This document shows positions 49,572 through 58,399 of a stretch of 64,000 nucleotides of DNA, in pieces; within the stretch, counting starts at the first letter, position 1; every line of letters begins with the position of its first letter. The stretch covers positions 1,178,001 through 1,242,000 of the forward strand of contig CBDCTY010000002.1 of NCBI GenBank assembly GCA_965222445.1, given 5' to 3'. The notes under the pieces are model-generated. The model was not told where the DNA came from and did no database searches. It saw only the letters and a list, made by a program, of their open reading frames with translations. This DNA is from GCA-958296115 sp965222445 (lineage in GTDB: Bacteria > Chloroflexota > Dehalococcoidia > Lucifugimonadales > CAJWER01). The position numbers were made by a program, and so were the translations under genes.

Positions 49572-50771
49572 ATGGGCACAGATGGACGCACCTCCGCACC
49601 CCGCATGTTGATCGACCCTGACCGGGCGAGGCGGCGCATGGAGGCCCGTGGGCTCGACGTGCTGGTCGGCGCGGGGTACGTCAACTACGGCTACATCGCC
49701 GGGTATTTTACCCACTTCGGTAGGGACTACCCCGGCCCGCTCTACAACGGCCTCCCTATGGTGCGGTTCGCGGGCCTGCCTCGGGATCCCGCGCTCTCGC
49801 CCTTCCTGGTCACATATCCCGGCGAGGAGGGCGACATACACGTACAGGGCTCGTGGATCGAGGACAGGCGCTTCTGGGGTCCCAAGTACAATGTGCCGGG
49901 GCGAGCCCCCGCCTTCCAGGTCAACGAAGACCCGTACCGGACGCTCGCGGACGCCCTCGACGAGCGCGGACTCGCCGGCGGCACCGTTGGCGTCGGCATG
50001 GTCGACGTGTCGGTCCCGATGTTCGAGCGGCTGAAAGCGGCCCTGCCGGACGCGACCCTGGTCGACGCGACCGACGACCTCAACGCCATCCGCATGGTGA
50101 AGACCCCCGAGGAGATCAGGCGGCTCCGGGGCGCGGTGGCAGGCGCGGAGAGGGGCCACCTCGCCGTGCGGGAGTGTCTCCGCGAGGGCATGACGGGGTT
50201 GGAGCTCGCGGCCGAGGTGAAGCGGGCGGTCACGGACGAGCGCACCGACCGGTACATCATCCACGTCAGCGCGGGCGCCCTGGGCTCTGTCGTGCTTGCG
50301 CCCACCGACGACCCCATAAGCCGCGACTCGATAGTCTCCGTGGACGTCGGCTCGCTCTACGAAGACTACTGCGGCGATATGTTCCGCGTCTACGCCTTCG
50401 GGGACGCGCCCAGGGACGCCCTCGACATCCACGACAGGCTGGACGAGGTCAACGAGACGCTGATCGACGCCGTGAGGCCGGGCGTGCTGGCGTCCGAGCT
50501 GTACGAGCTGGGGCGCGGCGAGATGGAGCAGCGCGGGCTGAGCCTGGCGCTCGACTTCGTGGGCCACGGGCTGGGCATCGACGTCCACGAGACGCCTTAC
50601 CTCATAGCGACCGACCATACCCCGCTGGAGCCGAACATGGTGGTGGTGCTGGAGGCGTCGACCCGCAGGTCGGACCTGGGCCACCTCTGCGCCGAGATCA
50701 CCTGCCTGGTGACCGAGGACGGGTGCGAAGTCCTTAACGCGCTCCCCCACACGATCACGCACATCCCCTGA
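49572..50771 (+). CDS. M24 family metallopeptidase (Xaa-Pro aminopeptidase-like)
   Basis: 399 residues: an N-terminal creatinase-like domain (to about 170) and a pita-bread catalytic domain. Metal ligands are visible as D in VSVDVGSLYEDYCGDMFRVY (both aspartates), H in VGHGLGIDVHETPYL, E in NMVVVLEASTRRSD and E in HLCAEITCLVTEDG. Members hydrolyse Xaa-Pro bonds or act on creatine/dimethylsulfoniopropionate-type substrates; the specificity is unknown. The start ATG is 49572; MLIDPDRARRR at 49605 is an alternative. Its 5' flank abuts the broken higB. Confidence 0.9.
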   Translation: MGTDGRTSAPRMLIDPDRARRRMEARGLDVLVGAGYVNYGYIAGYFTHFGRDYPGPLYNGLPMVRFAGLPRDPALSPFLVTYPGEEGDIHVQGSWIEDRRFWGPKYNVPGRAPAFQVNEDPYRTLADALDERGLAGGTVGVGMVDVSVPMFERLKAALPDATLVDATDDLNAIRMVKTPEEIRRLRGAVAGAERGHLAVRECLREGMTGLELAAEVKRAVTDERTDRYIIHVSAGALGSVVLAPTDDPISRDSIVSVDVGSLYEDYCGDMFRVYAFGDAPRDALDIHDRLDEVNETLIDAVRPGVLASELYELGRGEMEQRGLSLALDFVGHGLGIDVHETPYLIATDHTPLEPNMVVVLEASTRRSDLGHLCAEITCLVTEDGCEVLNALPHTITHIP

Positions 50772-50808
50772 GCCGACATGGATCGGGCCTTACGAGAGGA
50801 CCTGTCTG

Positions 50809-51229
50809 TCAGCCTGACCAGGGATTCATGACGTCAATCCCGCATCCCTCGAAGTCATTCACGTCTCTGGTCGCAATTGCCGCTCCTTGCGAGCGGGCAA
50901 CCGCTGCGATCTGGCAATCAGCCTGACCGATCGGATGACCGGCGGCACGGCGACTGGCCACTATCTCGGCATATGCGCGGGCGGCGTCACTGTCGAAAGG
51001 CAGTATGCGTTCAGCGAACAATACGCCAAAGGCACGTTCAGCCGCAGCAGCTAGACCGCGACTACGCCTTCCAACAGGCAAGAGGGCGATGCCGGTTAGA
51101 ATCTCCGCCTTCGGTGATGGTGGTAACGAACAGAGTGTTCGCGGGCTGTTCGTCCAGCCAAGCAAGCACCTCCAACTGTGGGCTGCCCCGCATGAGCTCG
51201 GAGACGACGTTCGTATCCAGAACTATCAT
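50809..51229 (-). pseudogene. FitB/VapC-type PIN toxin with a frameshift
   Basis: The start (ATG 51229) encodes MIVLDTNVVSELMRGSPQLE and VLAWLDEQPANTLFVTTITE in one phase. The remainder (KAEILTGIALLPVGRRSRGL, the catalytic aspartate in IGQADCQIAAVARSQGAAIA and TRDVNDFEGCG) is in another. The switch lies near 51104-51112, where an extra G in the sense strand (GAAGGCGG for GAAGCGG) breaks the frame; correcting it gives an intact PIN domain of about 140 residues with D5-type, E and D ligands. Either a recent mutation or a sequencing error. It follows the antitoxin by 9 bp. Confidence 0.88.
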
Positions 51230-51238
51230 CCCCAGATC

Positions 51239-51484
51239 TCAATCGAACCGCGGGGGGTCTCGCATGGGTTCTCTAGGGGGTATATCCAACTCCACACCGC
51301 CGAAGGGCTTGAATAGCTCGTGGAGCGCCGTTCCCAGATTTTTCGCCGGGACCGGCTCATGGCCCAGTGCTCGACGCAGAATGTCCCGAGCTTCCTGCTC
51401 CATTGAGCGGCCATTCTCGGCTGCCCGGATACGAAGCCGCCGCTTCACCTCTTCCTCGATGTTGCGCACCGTGATGCTGGCCAT
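51239..51484 (-). CDS. FitA-type ribbon-helix-helix antitoxin
   Basis: 81 residues beginning MASITVRNIEEEVKRRLRIR, AAENGRSMEQEARDILRRAL: the FitA/VapB-like RHH signature that binds operator DNA and neutralises a PIN-domain toxin through its C-terminus (here VELDIPPREPMRDPPRFD). The ATG at 51484 matches family starts; the frame extends to 51523. It is the first gene of the pair whose toxin is frameshifted. Confidence 0.9.
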   Translation of the reverse strand: MASITVRNIEEEVKRRLRIRAAENGRSMEQEARDILRRALGHEPVPAKNLGTALHELFKPFGGVELDIPPREPMRDPPRFD

Positions 51485-51583
51485 GATTGCGTCTCCGTAT
51501 GCAATGCCTCCGGACCATACCATGCCGGCATCGCAAAGCGTTGGGAGAGGGACCCATATCTCCCCCTCCCAATCGTTCTGTCC

Positions 51584-53266
51584 TTAGAGCGAAGTCTTCA
51601 GGCTGTGGATGCCGGTCGCGCCGCTGGGCCGGTTCTCGGCAAACTCCTCGATCTGCGGGGTGCCGTCGCGCTCCGCCGCCCGCACCCGGAAGACGTGATT
51701 CCCTGACTCGAAGGGCCAGTCATAGCGCCAGAGCACCCATGTGGTGTCGGACAGCGGCGAGCGGAGCTTTGCCTCCTGCCACGGGCCGTCGTCGACCCTG
51801 ACCTCGACCTTGGATATGCCCTTGGCGCCAGCGAATGCGATTCCGCCCACCGGCACTAGCTTCTGGCCGCCGTTCTCGTACACGGCGTCCACGGCCACGG
51901 TGTCGACGACCGAGACAGTCTTCACCTGCGCCAGCTTGTCCCAGCCCCTCTCGACCCAGTAGCCCTGGCGGTACTCCTCGGTGATCTCCATGCCGGTGAT
52001 CCACTTGGGCTGCTTCATGCCGTAGCGGTCCGGACGCCAGATGCGAAGGGGGAAGCCGTGATCGACCGGGATCGAGTGGCCGTCCCAGTCGTAGGCCAGC
52101 ATGATCCGCTCGTCCGCCGCGATCTGGTCCAGGGGCACCGTCTCGTAAAAGCCGTCGCCCGACGTGATGTACAGGTACTTCGCGTTGCTGTCCAGCTTGG
52201 CGTCCTCCAGGATCTTCTGCATGCTGACGCCGGTCCAGTAGGTCGTGCTGATCAGGTCGGTGCCCAGCCTGCCGGAGATGCAGGAGAGCGTAACGTAGTG
52301 GCTCTGGGGCTCATACCTCTCGCGGATTTCGTCCAGGCTCAGCATCAGCGGGTTTCCGACCAAGCCTGTGACGGGCAGGGTGTAGTTCGTCCCGTCAATG
52401 ACCGTGGGCGAGACCCGTATGAATACCTTGTAGTGGTCCTTGACCGGCGTGTACTCGGGCCGTGTCCCCGGCACCGGCATCAAGGGGTCGTCCGCGTTCG
52501 GGAAGGGCGACCTGGGGCTGCCCTCGGTCTGGTGGGCCATGGTCATAGCCGCCTCGTTGGCCCGCCGCCGCTCCTCGGACCTCGCCAGCACTTGGCCGAC
52601 GCCCGCTCCCACGACCGTGATCGTGGCCGTCGCCGCGCCCAGCCGCACGAGGAACTGACGCCTGTGCATCCGGGCAACCTCGCGCCTCTCTGCGCCGGCT
52701 GCGCGCGCCTCCACGTCGACCTCGGGCGTTTCTGCGTCTGCCGGGGCGGGCTCGGCCTCCGCCTCATCCTGATGATCGAGGCGGTCGTAGCCGTAGCCCA
52801 CCGAGAGTCCCCACGCGAGGAACAACACTGCGAGCCAGACGATGCCGATAGTGGGATCGACCGGAGACTGGCCGATGGCCACGCTAATGGCGATGCTCGG
52901 CAAACCCACCAGGGCCCCGAGCACCAGCCCGCTCCCACGGCCTGAGAAGCTCCACGTCCTGCGGACGGCGAAATAGACGGCAGCCACGACCGTGCCCATT
53001 ACGACGAACTGGATGTTGGCCGCGATCTGCTCCGCCGTCTTGGCGCTGTCCGCGACGCTCACGTTGGCCATGCGCATGCCGTCGATCATCAGGTCGATGC
53101 CGAAGGTGACCAGCGCCCCGGGCATGACGCGCGTGATCCAGTCGAAGAACTCGTACGGAACGAAGGGCAGGTCGACCAGCTTGTTTGCCAGGTACATCAG
53201 ACCGGTAAGGGCCGCGGTCAGCAGGCCCCCGGTGACTAGTCCGGTTCCAAGACGCAGTTTCTTCAT
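51584..53266 (-). CDS. Membrane domain fused to a sulfite oxidase-like molybdopterin enzyme
   Basis: About 560 residues. Residues 1-170 contain four to five membrane helices (LVTGGLLTAALTGLMYLANK, IVWLAVLFLAWGLSVGYGYD). After a charged acidic linker comes a Tat-like signal in mid-chain, MHRRQFLVRLGAATATITVV. The rest is a PF00174-type oxidoreductase: HYVTLSCISGRLGTDLISTT contains the cysteine that would ligate molybdenum, WTGVSMQKILEDAKLDSNAK and IPVDHGFPLRIWRPDRYGMK follow, and a C-terminal Mo-co dimerisation-like beta domain (ISKVEVRVDDGPWQEAKLRS). The probable substrate is a sulfoxide or sulfite outside the membrane. GAGGTG before the ATG 53266 (MKKLRLG). Confidence 0.88.
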   Translation of the reverse strand: MKKLRLGTGLVTGGLLTAALTGLMYLANKLVDLPFVPYEFFDWITRVMPGALVTFGIDLMIDGMRMANVSVADSAKTAEQIAANIQFVVMGTVVAAVYFAVRRTWSFSGRGSGLVLGALVGLPSIAISVAIGQSPVDPTIGIVWLAVLFLAWGLSVGYGYDRLDHQDEAEAEPAPADAETPEVDVEARAAGAERREVARMHRRQFLVRLGAATATITVVGAGVGQVLARSEERRRANEAAMTMAHQTEGSPRSPFPNADDPLMPVPGTRPEYTPVKDHYKVFIRVSPTVIDGTNYTLPVTGLVGNPLMLSLDEIRERYEPQSHYVTLSCISGRLGTDLISTTYWTGVSMQKILEDAKLDSNAKYLYITSGDGFYETVPLDQIAADERIMLAYDWDGHSIPVDHGFPLRIWRPDRYGMKQPKWITGMEITEEYRQGYWVERGWDKLAQVKTVSVVDTVAVDAVYENGGQKLVPVGGIAFAGAKGISKVEVRVDDGPWQEAKLRSPLSDTTWVLWRYDWPFESGNHVFRVRAAERDGTPQIEEFAENRPSGATGIHSLKTSL

Positions 53267-53387
53267 TTCACCCACCTCAATCTGGGAATAAGGAAATATT
53301 ACCTGAATCCGCCGCCGCCGTCATCGGGGAAGAAGTGAAGGTAACTGTTCATTCTTGGTGAGACGAACGCCCCCACACCGGCCCTGG

Positions 53388-53407
53388 ATACCCGCCTTCG
53401 CGGGTAT
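53388..53407. repeat. Short palindrome ATACCCGC/GCGGGTAT
   Basis: ATACCCGCCTTCGCGGGTAT in the 53276-53548 intergenic region, same class as the CCCGC..GCGGG palindromes elsewhere. No gene in this gap. Confidence 0.7.
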
Positions 53408-53548
53408 GACGACGGGATGTCTTCTCACTAACTCTGAACACTTGCAAGTGAAGGCGCCGCCCGCAGCGGTCGTTCAGGCGATTGGCCACACCAATACCGC
53501 TTGCAGCGGATCCTCTCCGCAGTAGGTATTGGGCCCGGCAAGCTGGGC

Positions 53549-54766
53549 CTAGCGGCCCTCGACAGCCGCCTGCGAGGTCGGCTGGCCAGGCAGTCCGCCA
53601 GAGTAGATGCGCCTGAAGACGTCAAGGTTCCAGGTCACGAACATCACTACGATGAACGCCACGCCGCCGATGCCCAGCACGAGCGGCGCGTCGATGTGGT
53701 CGGCCAGGACGCCGTTGGACAGATTGGCAATCGCCATCATCCCGCCGACGTGCACCGAGTAGATCGCGCCAACCCTCCCGCGCACCCCGTCCGGCACGAT
53801 CGCCTGGATCATAGTATGGGTCAGCGTCATGAATCCGGCCTGGGTGGCGCCCATCGCGGCTGCGCCGACCAGCGCCATAGGCATGTTCACCGCCGCGGCC
53901 AGCACCACGGGGGAGAGGCCGCTGAGCACCCCCAGGTTCAGGAGCAGCCGGCCCTTCGAGGCGTCGTTGCGCATACCCGCAAGAAGGAACACCGAGACGA
54001 GGGCCCCGGCCCCCACGGCCATCATCATGTAGCTGAAGCCCGCTCCCTCGGCGTCGAGCTGCTGACTCGACAGAACGGGCAGCAGGGACTCGAAGGACAT
54101 GGTGAGGCCGCAGTGAAAGAGTGCCAGCAGGACGATGGCAAGGAGCGCGGGCGTCCTGTACAGGTAGGTCACCCCCGCAGCAAAATTGGTCGCAAGGCTC
54201 TTGCCGGGGTCCATCCGGCCCGTGGAGGCGGTCCGTATCCTGAGCACCTGCACGAGCCCCACGAAATAGAGCCCGGAGCACAGGAAGAAGGCCGCCTCGA
54301 CCCCCACCGTGGAGAGCAGCGGCGCGATTGCGGCGGGACCCACCAGGCGCGACCCGTGGCCGGCCGCCTGGTTCAGCGCAATCGCGTTCAGCAGGAGCCT
54401 GCGGGGCACCAGGTTCGGGACCAGCGCCTGCGACGCGGGCATCATCGCCGCCCTGGCGGAGCCGTTCACGAAAGCGAGCAGCACGAGCACCCAGACAGGA
54501 GCCAAGTCGGCGAGCACCAGGACGCCCAGCACGACGTTGTGGACCATGTTGATCGCGAACATCGCCGCGACGACGACGCGCCTGTCGAACCGGTCCGACA
54601 GGTAGCCGGTGAGGGGCGTCACCAGCACCCTGGGCACCATCGCCGCAAACGTGACCACGCCGACCCAGAGCGAGGACTCCGTCTCGGCCCAGACGAGCCA
54701 GCCCCGCGCAATGATCAGGGCCCAGGCGGCGGCCCCCGCCGACATGCTTGCTATCCACAGCGTCAC
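53549..54766 (-). CDS. MFS transporter (EntS/MFS_3-like)
   Basis: 405 residues from the GTG at 54766, with about 11-12 membrane helices (WVGVVTFAAMVPRVLVTPLT, VVVAAMFAINMVHNVVLGVL, SYMMMAVGAGALVSVFLLAG) and the loop GYLSDRFDRRVVVAA, the MFS signature after helix 2. In-frame codons directly upstream read LRRLPTHLEALSHRDFVTLW, the usual start of this family, but contain no ATG, GTG or TTG before a stop; a CTG at 54814 with GAGGAGG 5 bases before it is the likely true start. Probably an exporter of a drug or siderophore-like solute. Downstream of nothing; monocistronic. Confidence 0.88.
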   Translation of the reverse strand: MTLWIASMSAGAAAWALIIARGWLVWAETESSLWVGVVTFAAMVPRVLVTPLTGYLSDRFDRRVVVAAMFAINMVHNVVLGVLVLADLAPVWVLVLLAFVNGSARAAMMPASQALVPNLVPRRLLLNAIALNQAAGHGSRLVGPAAIAPLLSTVGVEAAFFLCSGLYFVGLVQVLRIRTASTGRMDPGKSLATNFAAGVTYLYRTPALLAIVLLALFHCGLTMSFESLLPVLSSQQLDAEGAGFSYMMMAVGAGALVSVFLLAGMRNDASKGRLLLNLGVLSGLSPVVLAAAVNMPMALVGAAAMGATQAGFMTLTHTMIQAIVPDGVRGRVGAIYSVHVGGMMAIANLSNGVLADHIDAPLVLGIGGVAFIVVMFVTWNLDVFRRIYSGGLPGQPTSQAAVEGR

Positions 54767-54829
54767 GAAGTCGCGGTGCGATAGTGCCTCTAGGTGCGTC
54801 GGCAGTCGGCGCAGGGCAACCTCCTCGCG

Positions 54830-55320
54830 GTGCTTTCAGCTACGCCCCGGCGTCGCGTCATCGGGGCAGGATCGCCTGTCGGGACTCGCGCAGTGTAGGC
54901 GCGCCCGCGCGCACGTGTCAACGTGAGCGGATGGCTCGTAACTGTTCAGTACCCATGAGTTGAGAGGTCCTTCTCGAATGTCATTGGTACGAAAACAGCA
55001 CCCGGCCACCCACCATGCCGTCCCGAAGCGCCAGCGAGGGACCTGGGGCGGGGTCGGCCTCGACCATGCTAAAAGACGACGCCAATTTCATTCCCTTACG
55101 TGGCCTCCGTTAGGCCATAGTGATTCCTCACTCCGCTGGCGCTGCGTTCGGAATCTGCGAGTGTCATCGGCGGACAGTCCTGTGTGCAAGGACTGTAGAT
55201 TCTTCGTCGCTGCGCTCCTCAGAATGACAACAAAGGAGGGCAATTCCTCCGTCATCGAGTCTGAGCAGTTACGGCGGCTCCTGCGTCTGCCACTCTCGCC
55301 ATCACGGCGACCTTGCGCCG
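54830..55320. repeat. Intergenic region with dispersed repeat modules
   Basis: Holds CAATTTCATTCCCTTACGTG then TGGCCTCCGTTAGGCCATAG at 55083-55128, also found at 46306-46352. No coding signal. Confidence 0.55.
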
Positions 55321-55489
55321 TCAACGGTCCCAGGCGGACAGTTCCTCCTCCGGGAACGGGTCGAGGAACCCGTCGTCGAGCACTATGCGGCCCTTCCAGG
55401 AGCCGAATTGCGGCCTGCCCTGGCGATGGAAACGTACGAGACGCGCCACGGGCCTGCCATTGCGGTGCAATCACGACTCCTCACCTGTA
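55321..55489 (-). pseudogene. Phd/YefM-type antitoxin remnant
   Basis: Direct translation gives RNGRPVARLVRFHRQGRPQF, GSWKGRIVLDDGFLDPFPEE and ELSAWDR, the C-terminal half of Phd/VapB-like antitoxins (typically ...VITRNGKPVARLVP...GxxKGxI...DFxxPLPEExLxAWE). Just upstream the phase changes twice over about 15 bases (GEE, then VVIA in another frame), and the N-terminal DNA-binding part is gone. No adjacent PIN/Doc toxin is seen. Confidence 0.75.
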
Positions 55490-55517
55490 AACGAACCAAT
55501 GCCGCGCCGAGGAGCGT

Positions 55518-57356
55518 ATGATTAGTACCATGCTGCGGAGAACTCCCAGCCTCGTTACTCTTATGCCAATCTTGGGGGTGCTGCTGGCCTGTGGTGCCCC
55601 TGTAGACCAGGAATTGCCTTCCAATCCGACGCCCACGACGCAGGCTTTGGCCAAGCCTGTCCCGACTCCCATCCCGCTGCCACCAACGCCAACCGCTGTC
55701 TTGTCCCTCGCTCCCAAGCAGACTCCGACGCCAACCGCTGTACTGGTCCCCAGGACGGAGGCGTTGGCCACGCCTGTAACCGCAACTCCCTTGCCAACCT
55801 CAACCGCTACGCCAGCCGCCGCCCAGACTCCAACCCAGGAGCCTACCCCGCCGCCAACTCACACCGGCAAGGCCATGGCGTGTGCTGGGTGCGGGGAAGG
55901 GTGGCTTGAACCCAATCTCAAGGATGTGCTGTATGAGGCGGTATTCGAGCCGGTGACCATCGCCACTAGAGGAAGGACTTCCTCTGGTGTGAGTTGTTCG
56001 CCGATAGGGGCAGACGTCTCAAATGGGTTGCTGCGTCCAATGTGGTTCAGGGATGACGACGGCGCCGCCGTAACCATCCGGCGCATACACTGGAAACCCC
56101 TGTATGCCTACCAGCAGTCGGGGAGCTGGCACCAGGGTGGCAGTATTGAAATAGAAGTCGCCCCTCTCAGGGAACGTTCGAACTACGACATAGACTTTAT
56201 CCGGTCGACATCGGACAGTTATCGGACGGAGAATACCGGCCTCGTAGATCCCTCATCCACATCAGGTTATTTGAAGGCCGCCCCATGGATTGACCAGTAT
56301 TCACCCTGTCCGACCCATCGGCCAGCAAACAGGGTGAGCACGTTGAGCTGGTTTGTAGGATCCCAGCCTTGGAGGAGCGGGGATGAGATGACAATTAGGG
56401 TCCGCAAGTCCCTCTTGGATGGATTGAAGGTGCTGGATCTGGACAAACTGACGCCGGTGGCCTTCTTTGACGGCAAGCTCATTGGCATCGATCGTTTCGG
56501 GTACGGAATGCATGGAGAATTGTTTGCCGTGGACCTTGGGACGGGCGAATGGACCCAGTTCACCGATGACGGACACCCGAAGAACAGCGCCGCCATGTCC
56601 GCCGACTACCTTGCATGGACGAATGGGCGCGGGCATGAAGGCGGGGGCCCCAACGACATATTTGTGCGTGACCTGCGTACAGGCCAAGAGCGCCGCATAA
56701 CGGAAGAGCCAGCGTCCCGAGACGGGCTTCAGATATCTGGCTCACGATTGGTATGGCATGAAGATAGGAATCTGCAAGAGCGCGGCGCGGACATCTACGC
56801 ATACGACCTGGAAAGCGACGAATTGCTTCAGGTGGCAGTCGGGCAGCCTGTGAGCCGGTCATGGCCGAAGGTTGACGGCGACATAGTAGTCTGGGCCGAT
56901 GACCGGGCTGAGCGGTTCCATATCTACATGCACGATCTGGCTACCGGAAGTGAGAGGCTGTTAGCTGAGGCATGGGCCCACTATCCACGCCCCACCATTG
57001 AGGGACGCCTTGTTACATGGGAAGCGGCGGAAGGAATCGTTCAATTGGACATCGACACCGGACAGCGCCGTACTATCTTCGATAGAAGCAAGTACACTGA
57101 CTGGCCAGTGTGGTCGGAGGATTACGGGTCGGACGACTTCGTGGCTTGGTCAGTCGTGGCACCTGTCCTGACTTTCTCAACGCAGGAGAAACGGGAGGAA
57201 ATCGGCGTCTTCGTATACGATCCGAAGAAAGACGAGATCCGCCAGCTGTCCGATGACCGCGTTGCACATGCTCAGCTCTACGGGAACGTGCTAGTGATCG
57301 AAAAAGTCGGGCACGGCGGTGCCAGACGAGGCACCTATGCCGTATTCCTCGAATGA
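55518..57356 (+). CDS. Lipoprotein with Pro/Thr linker and TolB-like beta-propeller
   Basis: 612 residues: lipoprotein signal with lipobox LLACG (SLVTLMPILGVLLACG), a ~90-residue proline/threonine linker (PTPIPLPPTPTAVLSLAPKQ), a central domain with a conserved MACAGCGEGW, and a C-terminal ~300-residue propeller of repeated blades such as AADYLAWTNGR-like strands, RGADIYAYDLESDELLQVAV and RFHIYMHDLATGSERLLAEA. TolB/WD-like surface protein, exposed outside the membrane; ligand unknown. The first ATG is preceded by GAGGAG; MLRR at 55530 is an alternative start. Confidence 0.85.
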   Translation: MISTMLRRTPSLVTLMPILGVLLACGAPVDQELPSNPTPTTQALAKPVPTPIPLPPTPTAVLSLAPKQTPTPTAVLVPRTEALATPVTATPLPTSTATPAAAQTPTQEPTPPPTHTGKAMACAGCGEGWLEPNLKDVLYEAVFEPVTIATRGRTSSGVSCSPIGADVSNGLLRPMWFRDDDGAAVTIRRIHWKPLYAYQQSGSWHQGGSIEIEVAPLRERSNYDIDFIRSTSDSYRTENTGLVDPSSTSGYLKAAPWIDQYSPCPTHRPANRVSTLSWFVGSQPWRSGDEMTIRVRKSLLDGLKVLDLDKLTPVAFFDGKLIGIDRFGYGMHGELFAVDLGTGEWTQFTDDGHPKNSAAMSADYLAWTNGRGHEGGGPNDIFVRDLRTGQERRITEEPASRDGLQISGSRLVWHEDRNLQERGADIYAYDLESDELLQVAVGQPVSRSWPKVDGDIVVWADDRAERFHIYMHDLATGSERLLAEAWAHYPRPTIEGRLVTWEAAEGIVQLDIDTGQRRTIFDRSKYTDWPVWSEDYGSDDFVAWSVVAPVLTFSTQEKREEIGVFVYDPKKDEIRQLSDDRVAHAQLYGNVLVIEKVGHGGARRGTYAVFLE

Positions 57357-57380
57357 CCAGGGCATAGGCCGGAGGGCGAA

Positions 57381-58199
57381 ATGCATATCGGACTCAGCAC
57401 GATTCTGACCGAGTACTCTATCGATGTCGTCGACCTTGCGCCGAGGGCGGAGGAGCTCGGCTTCGATTCGATATGGACTCCTGAGCAGCCGACCCTGCCG
57501 GTCGTGACGGAGACGCCCATACCGCGCGAGTGGGGCGACATCCCGGACCCCTTCCAGGTCCTAAGCCGGGCGGCGGCTGTCACTACGACGCTGAAGCTGG
57601 GCACGGCGGTCTGCGTGGTCACGGAGCGCCACCCGATAACGCTCGCCAAGGAGGTGGCGACCCTCGACATGTACAGCGGCGGCCGCTTCCTTTTCGGCAT
57701 CGGCACGGGGTCGCACCGGGAGCAGGCCGACATCTTCGCGGTGGACTTCGACCACAGGTGGACGCAGGCCCGCGAGGCCGTTGCGGCGATGAAGGAGCTG
57801 TGGACGCAGGACGAGAGCGAGTTCCACGGCGAGTACTACGACTTTCCGCCCGTCTACTGCTACCCGAAGCCGAGGCAGAAGCCGCACCCGCCCATCCTGC
57901 TGGGCAGCCACGTGCCCCAGGTGTTCAGGCGCATCGTAGACTACGCCGACGGGTGGGTGCCCATCGTCATCTCTCCCGAACGCGCCGCCGAGGCACGGCG
58001 TCGGCTCGACAGCCTGGCCGAGGCGGCAGGGCGAGACCCTCGCTCCATAGAGATCACCGCGTTCGGCGTCCCGGCCGACCGGCAGGTCATCTCGGAGTAC
58101 GAGCGGGCGGGCGTCGACCGGGTCGTCGTGGGCCTGTCGACGGCCGACCGGGCCGACAGCCTCGCCGAGCTCGACCGGATCGCGTCGTCGGTCCTCTGA
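57381..58199 (+). CDS. LLM class (luciferase-like) F420- or FMN-dependent oxidoreductase
   Basis: 272 residues with a TIM-barrel bacterial luciferase fold: MHIGLSTILTEYSIDVVDLA, AEELGFDSIWTPEQPTLPVV, TLKLGTAVCVVTERHPITLA, KEVATLDMYSGGRFLFGIG and PHPPILLGSHVPQVFRRIVD. The conserved H-P-x-x-x-A-K-E and GxGTG-like segments place it in the LLM group often using F420 in Actinobacteria and Chloroflexota; FMN is possible. Substrate unknown. Starts 25 bp after the lipoprotein gene, possibly co-transcribed. Confidence 0.9.
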   Translation: MHIGLSTILTEYSIDVVDLAPRAEELGFDSIWTPEQPTLPVVTETPIPREWGDIPDPFQVLSRAAAVTTTLKLGTAVCVVTERHPITLAKEVATLDMYSGGRFLFGIGTGSHREQADIFAVDFDHRWTQAREAVAAMKELWTQDESEFHGEYYDFPPVYCYPKPRQKPHPPILLGSHVPQVFRRIVDYADGWVPIVISPERAAEARRRLDSLAEAAGRDPRSIEITAFGVPADRQVISEYERAGVDRVVVGLSTADRADSLAELDRIASSVL

Positions 58200-58327
58200 G
58201 CCGGCACGGCCCCGCTCACCCGGGGCGCGTCGAGGCGGCTAGTAGTCCGAAATCTTCGAGGTGAGGGGCAACCGGGATTAGCGTGATAGGGCAGCCCACT
58301 CACCAGTGATTGGATCGGCTTCCTACG

Positions 58328-58360
58328 ACGACAGGGGGGGGGGTTCAAACCCGCCCCTAC
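58328..58360. repeat. GGGGGGTTCAAACCCGCCCC hairpin
   Basis: A member of the GGGCGGGTTT/AAACCCGCCC palindrome class, with the left arm eroded into a G run, between two convergent genes; it may end transcripts from both sides. Confidence 0.6.
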
Positions 58361-58399
58361 CCAGCCGTCGGCACCCTTCAATACTAAGATGTTGGACCA

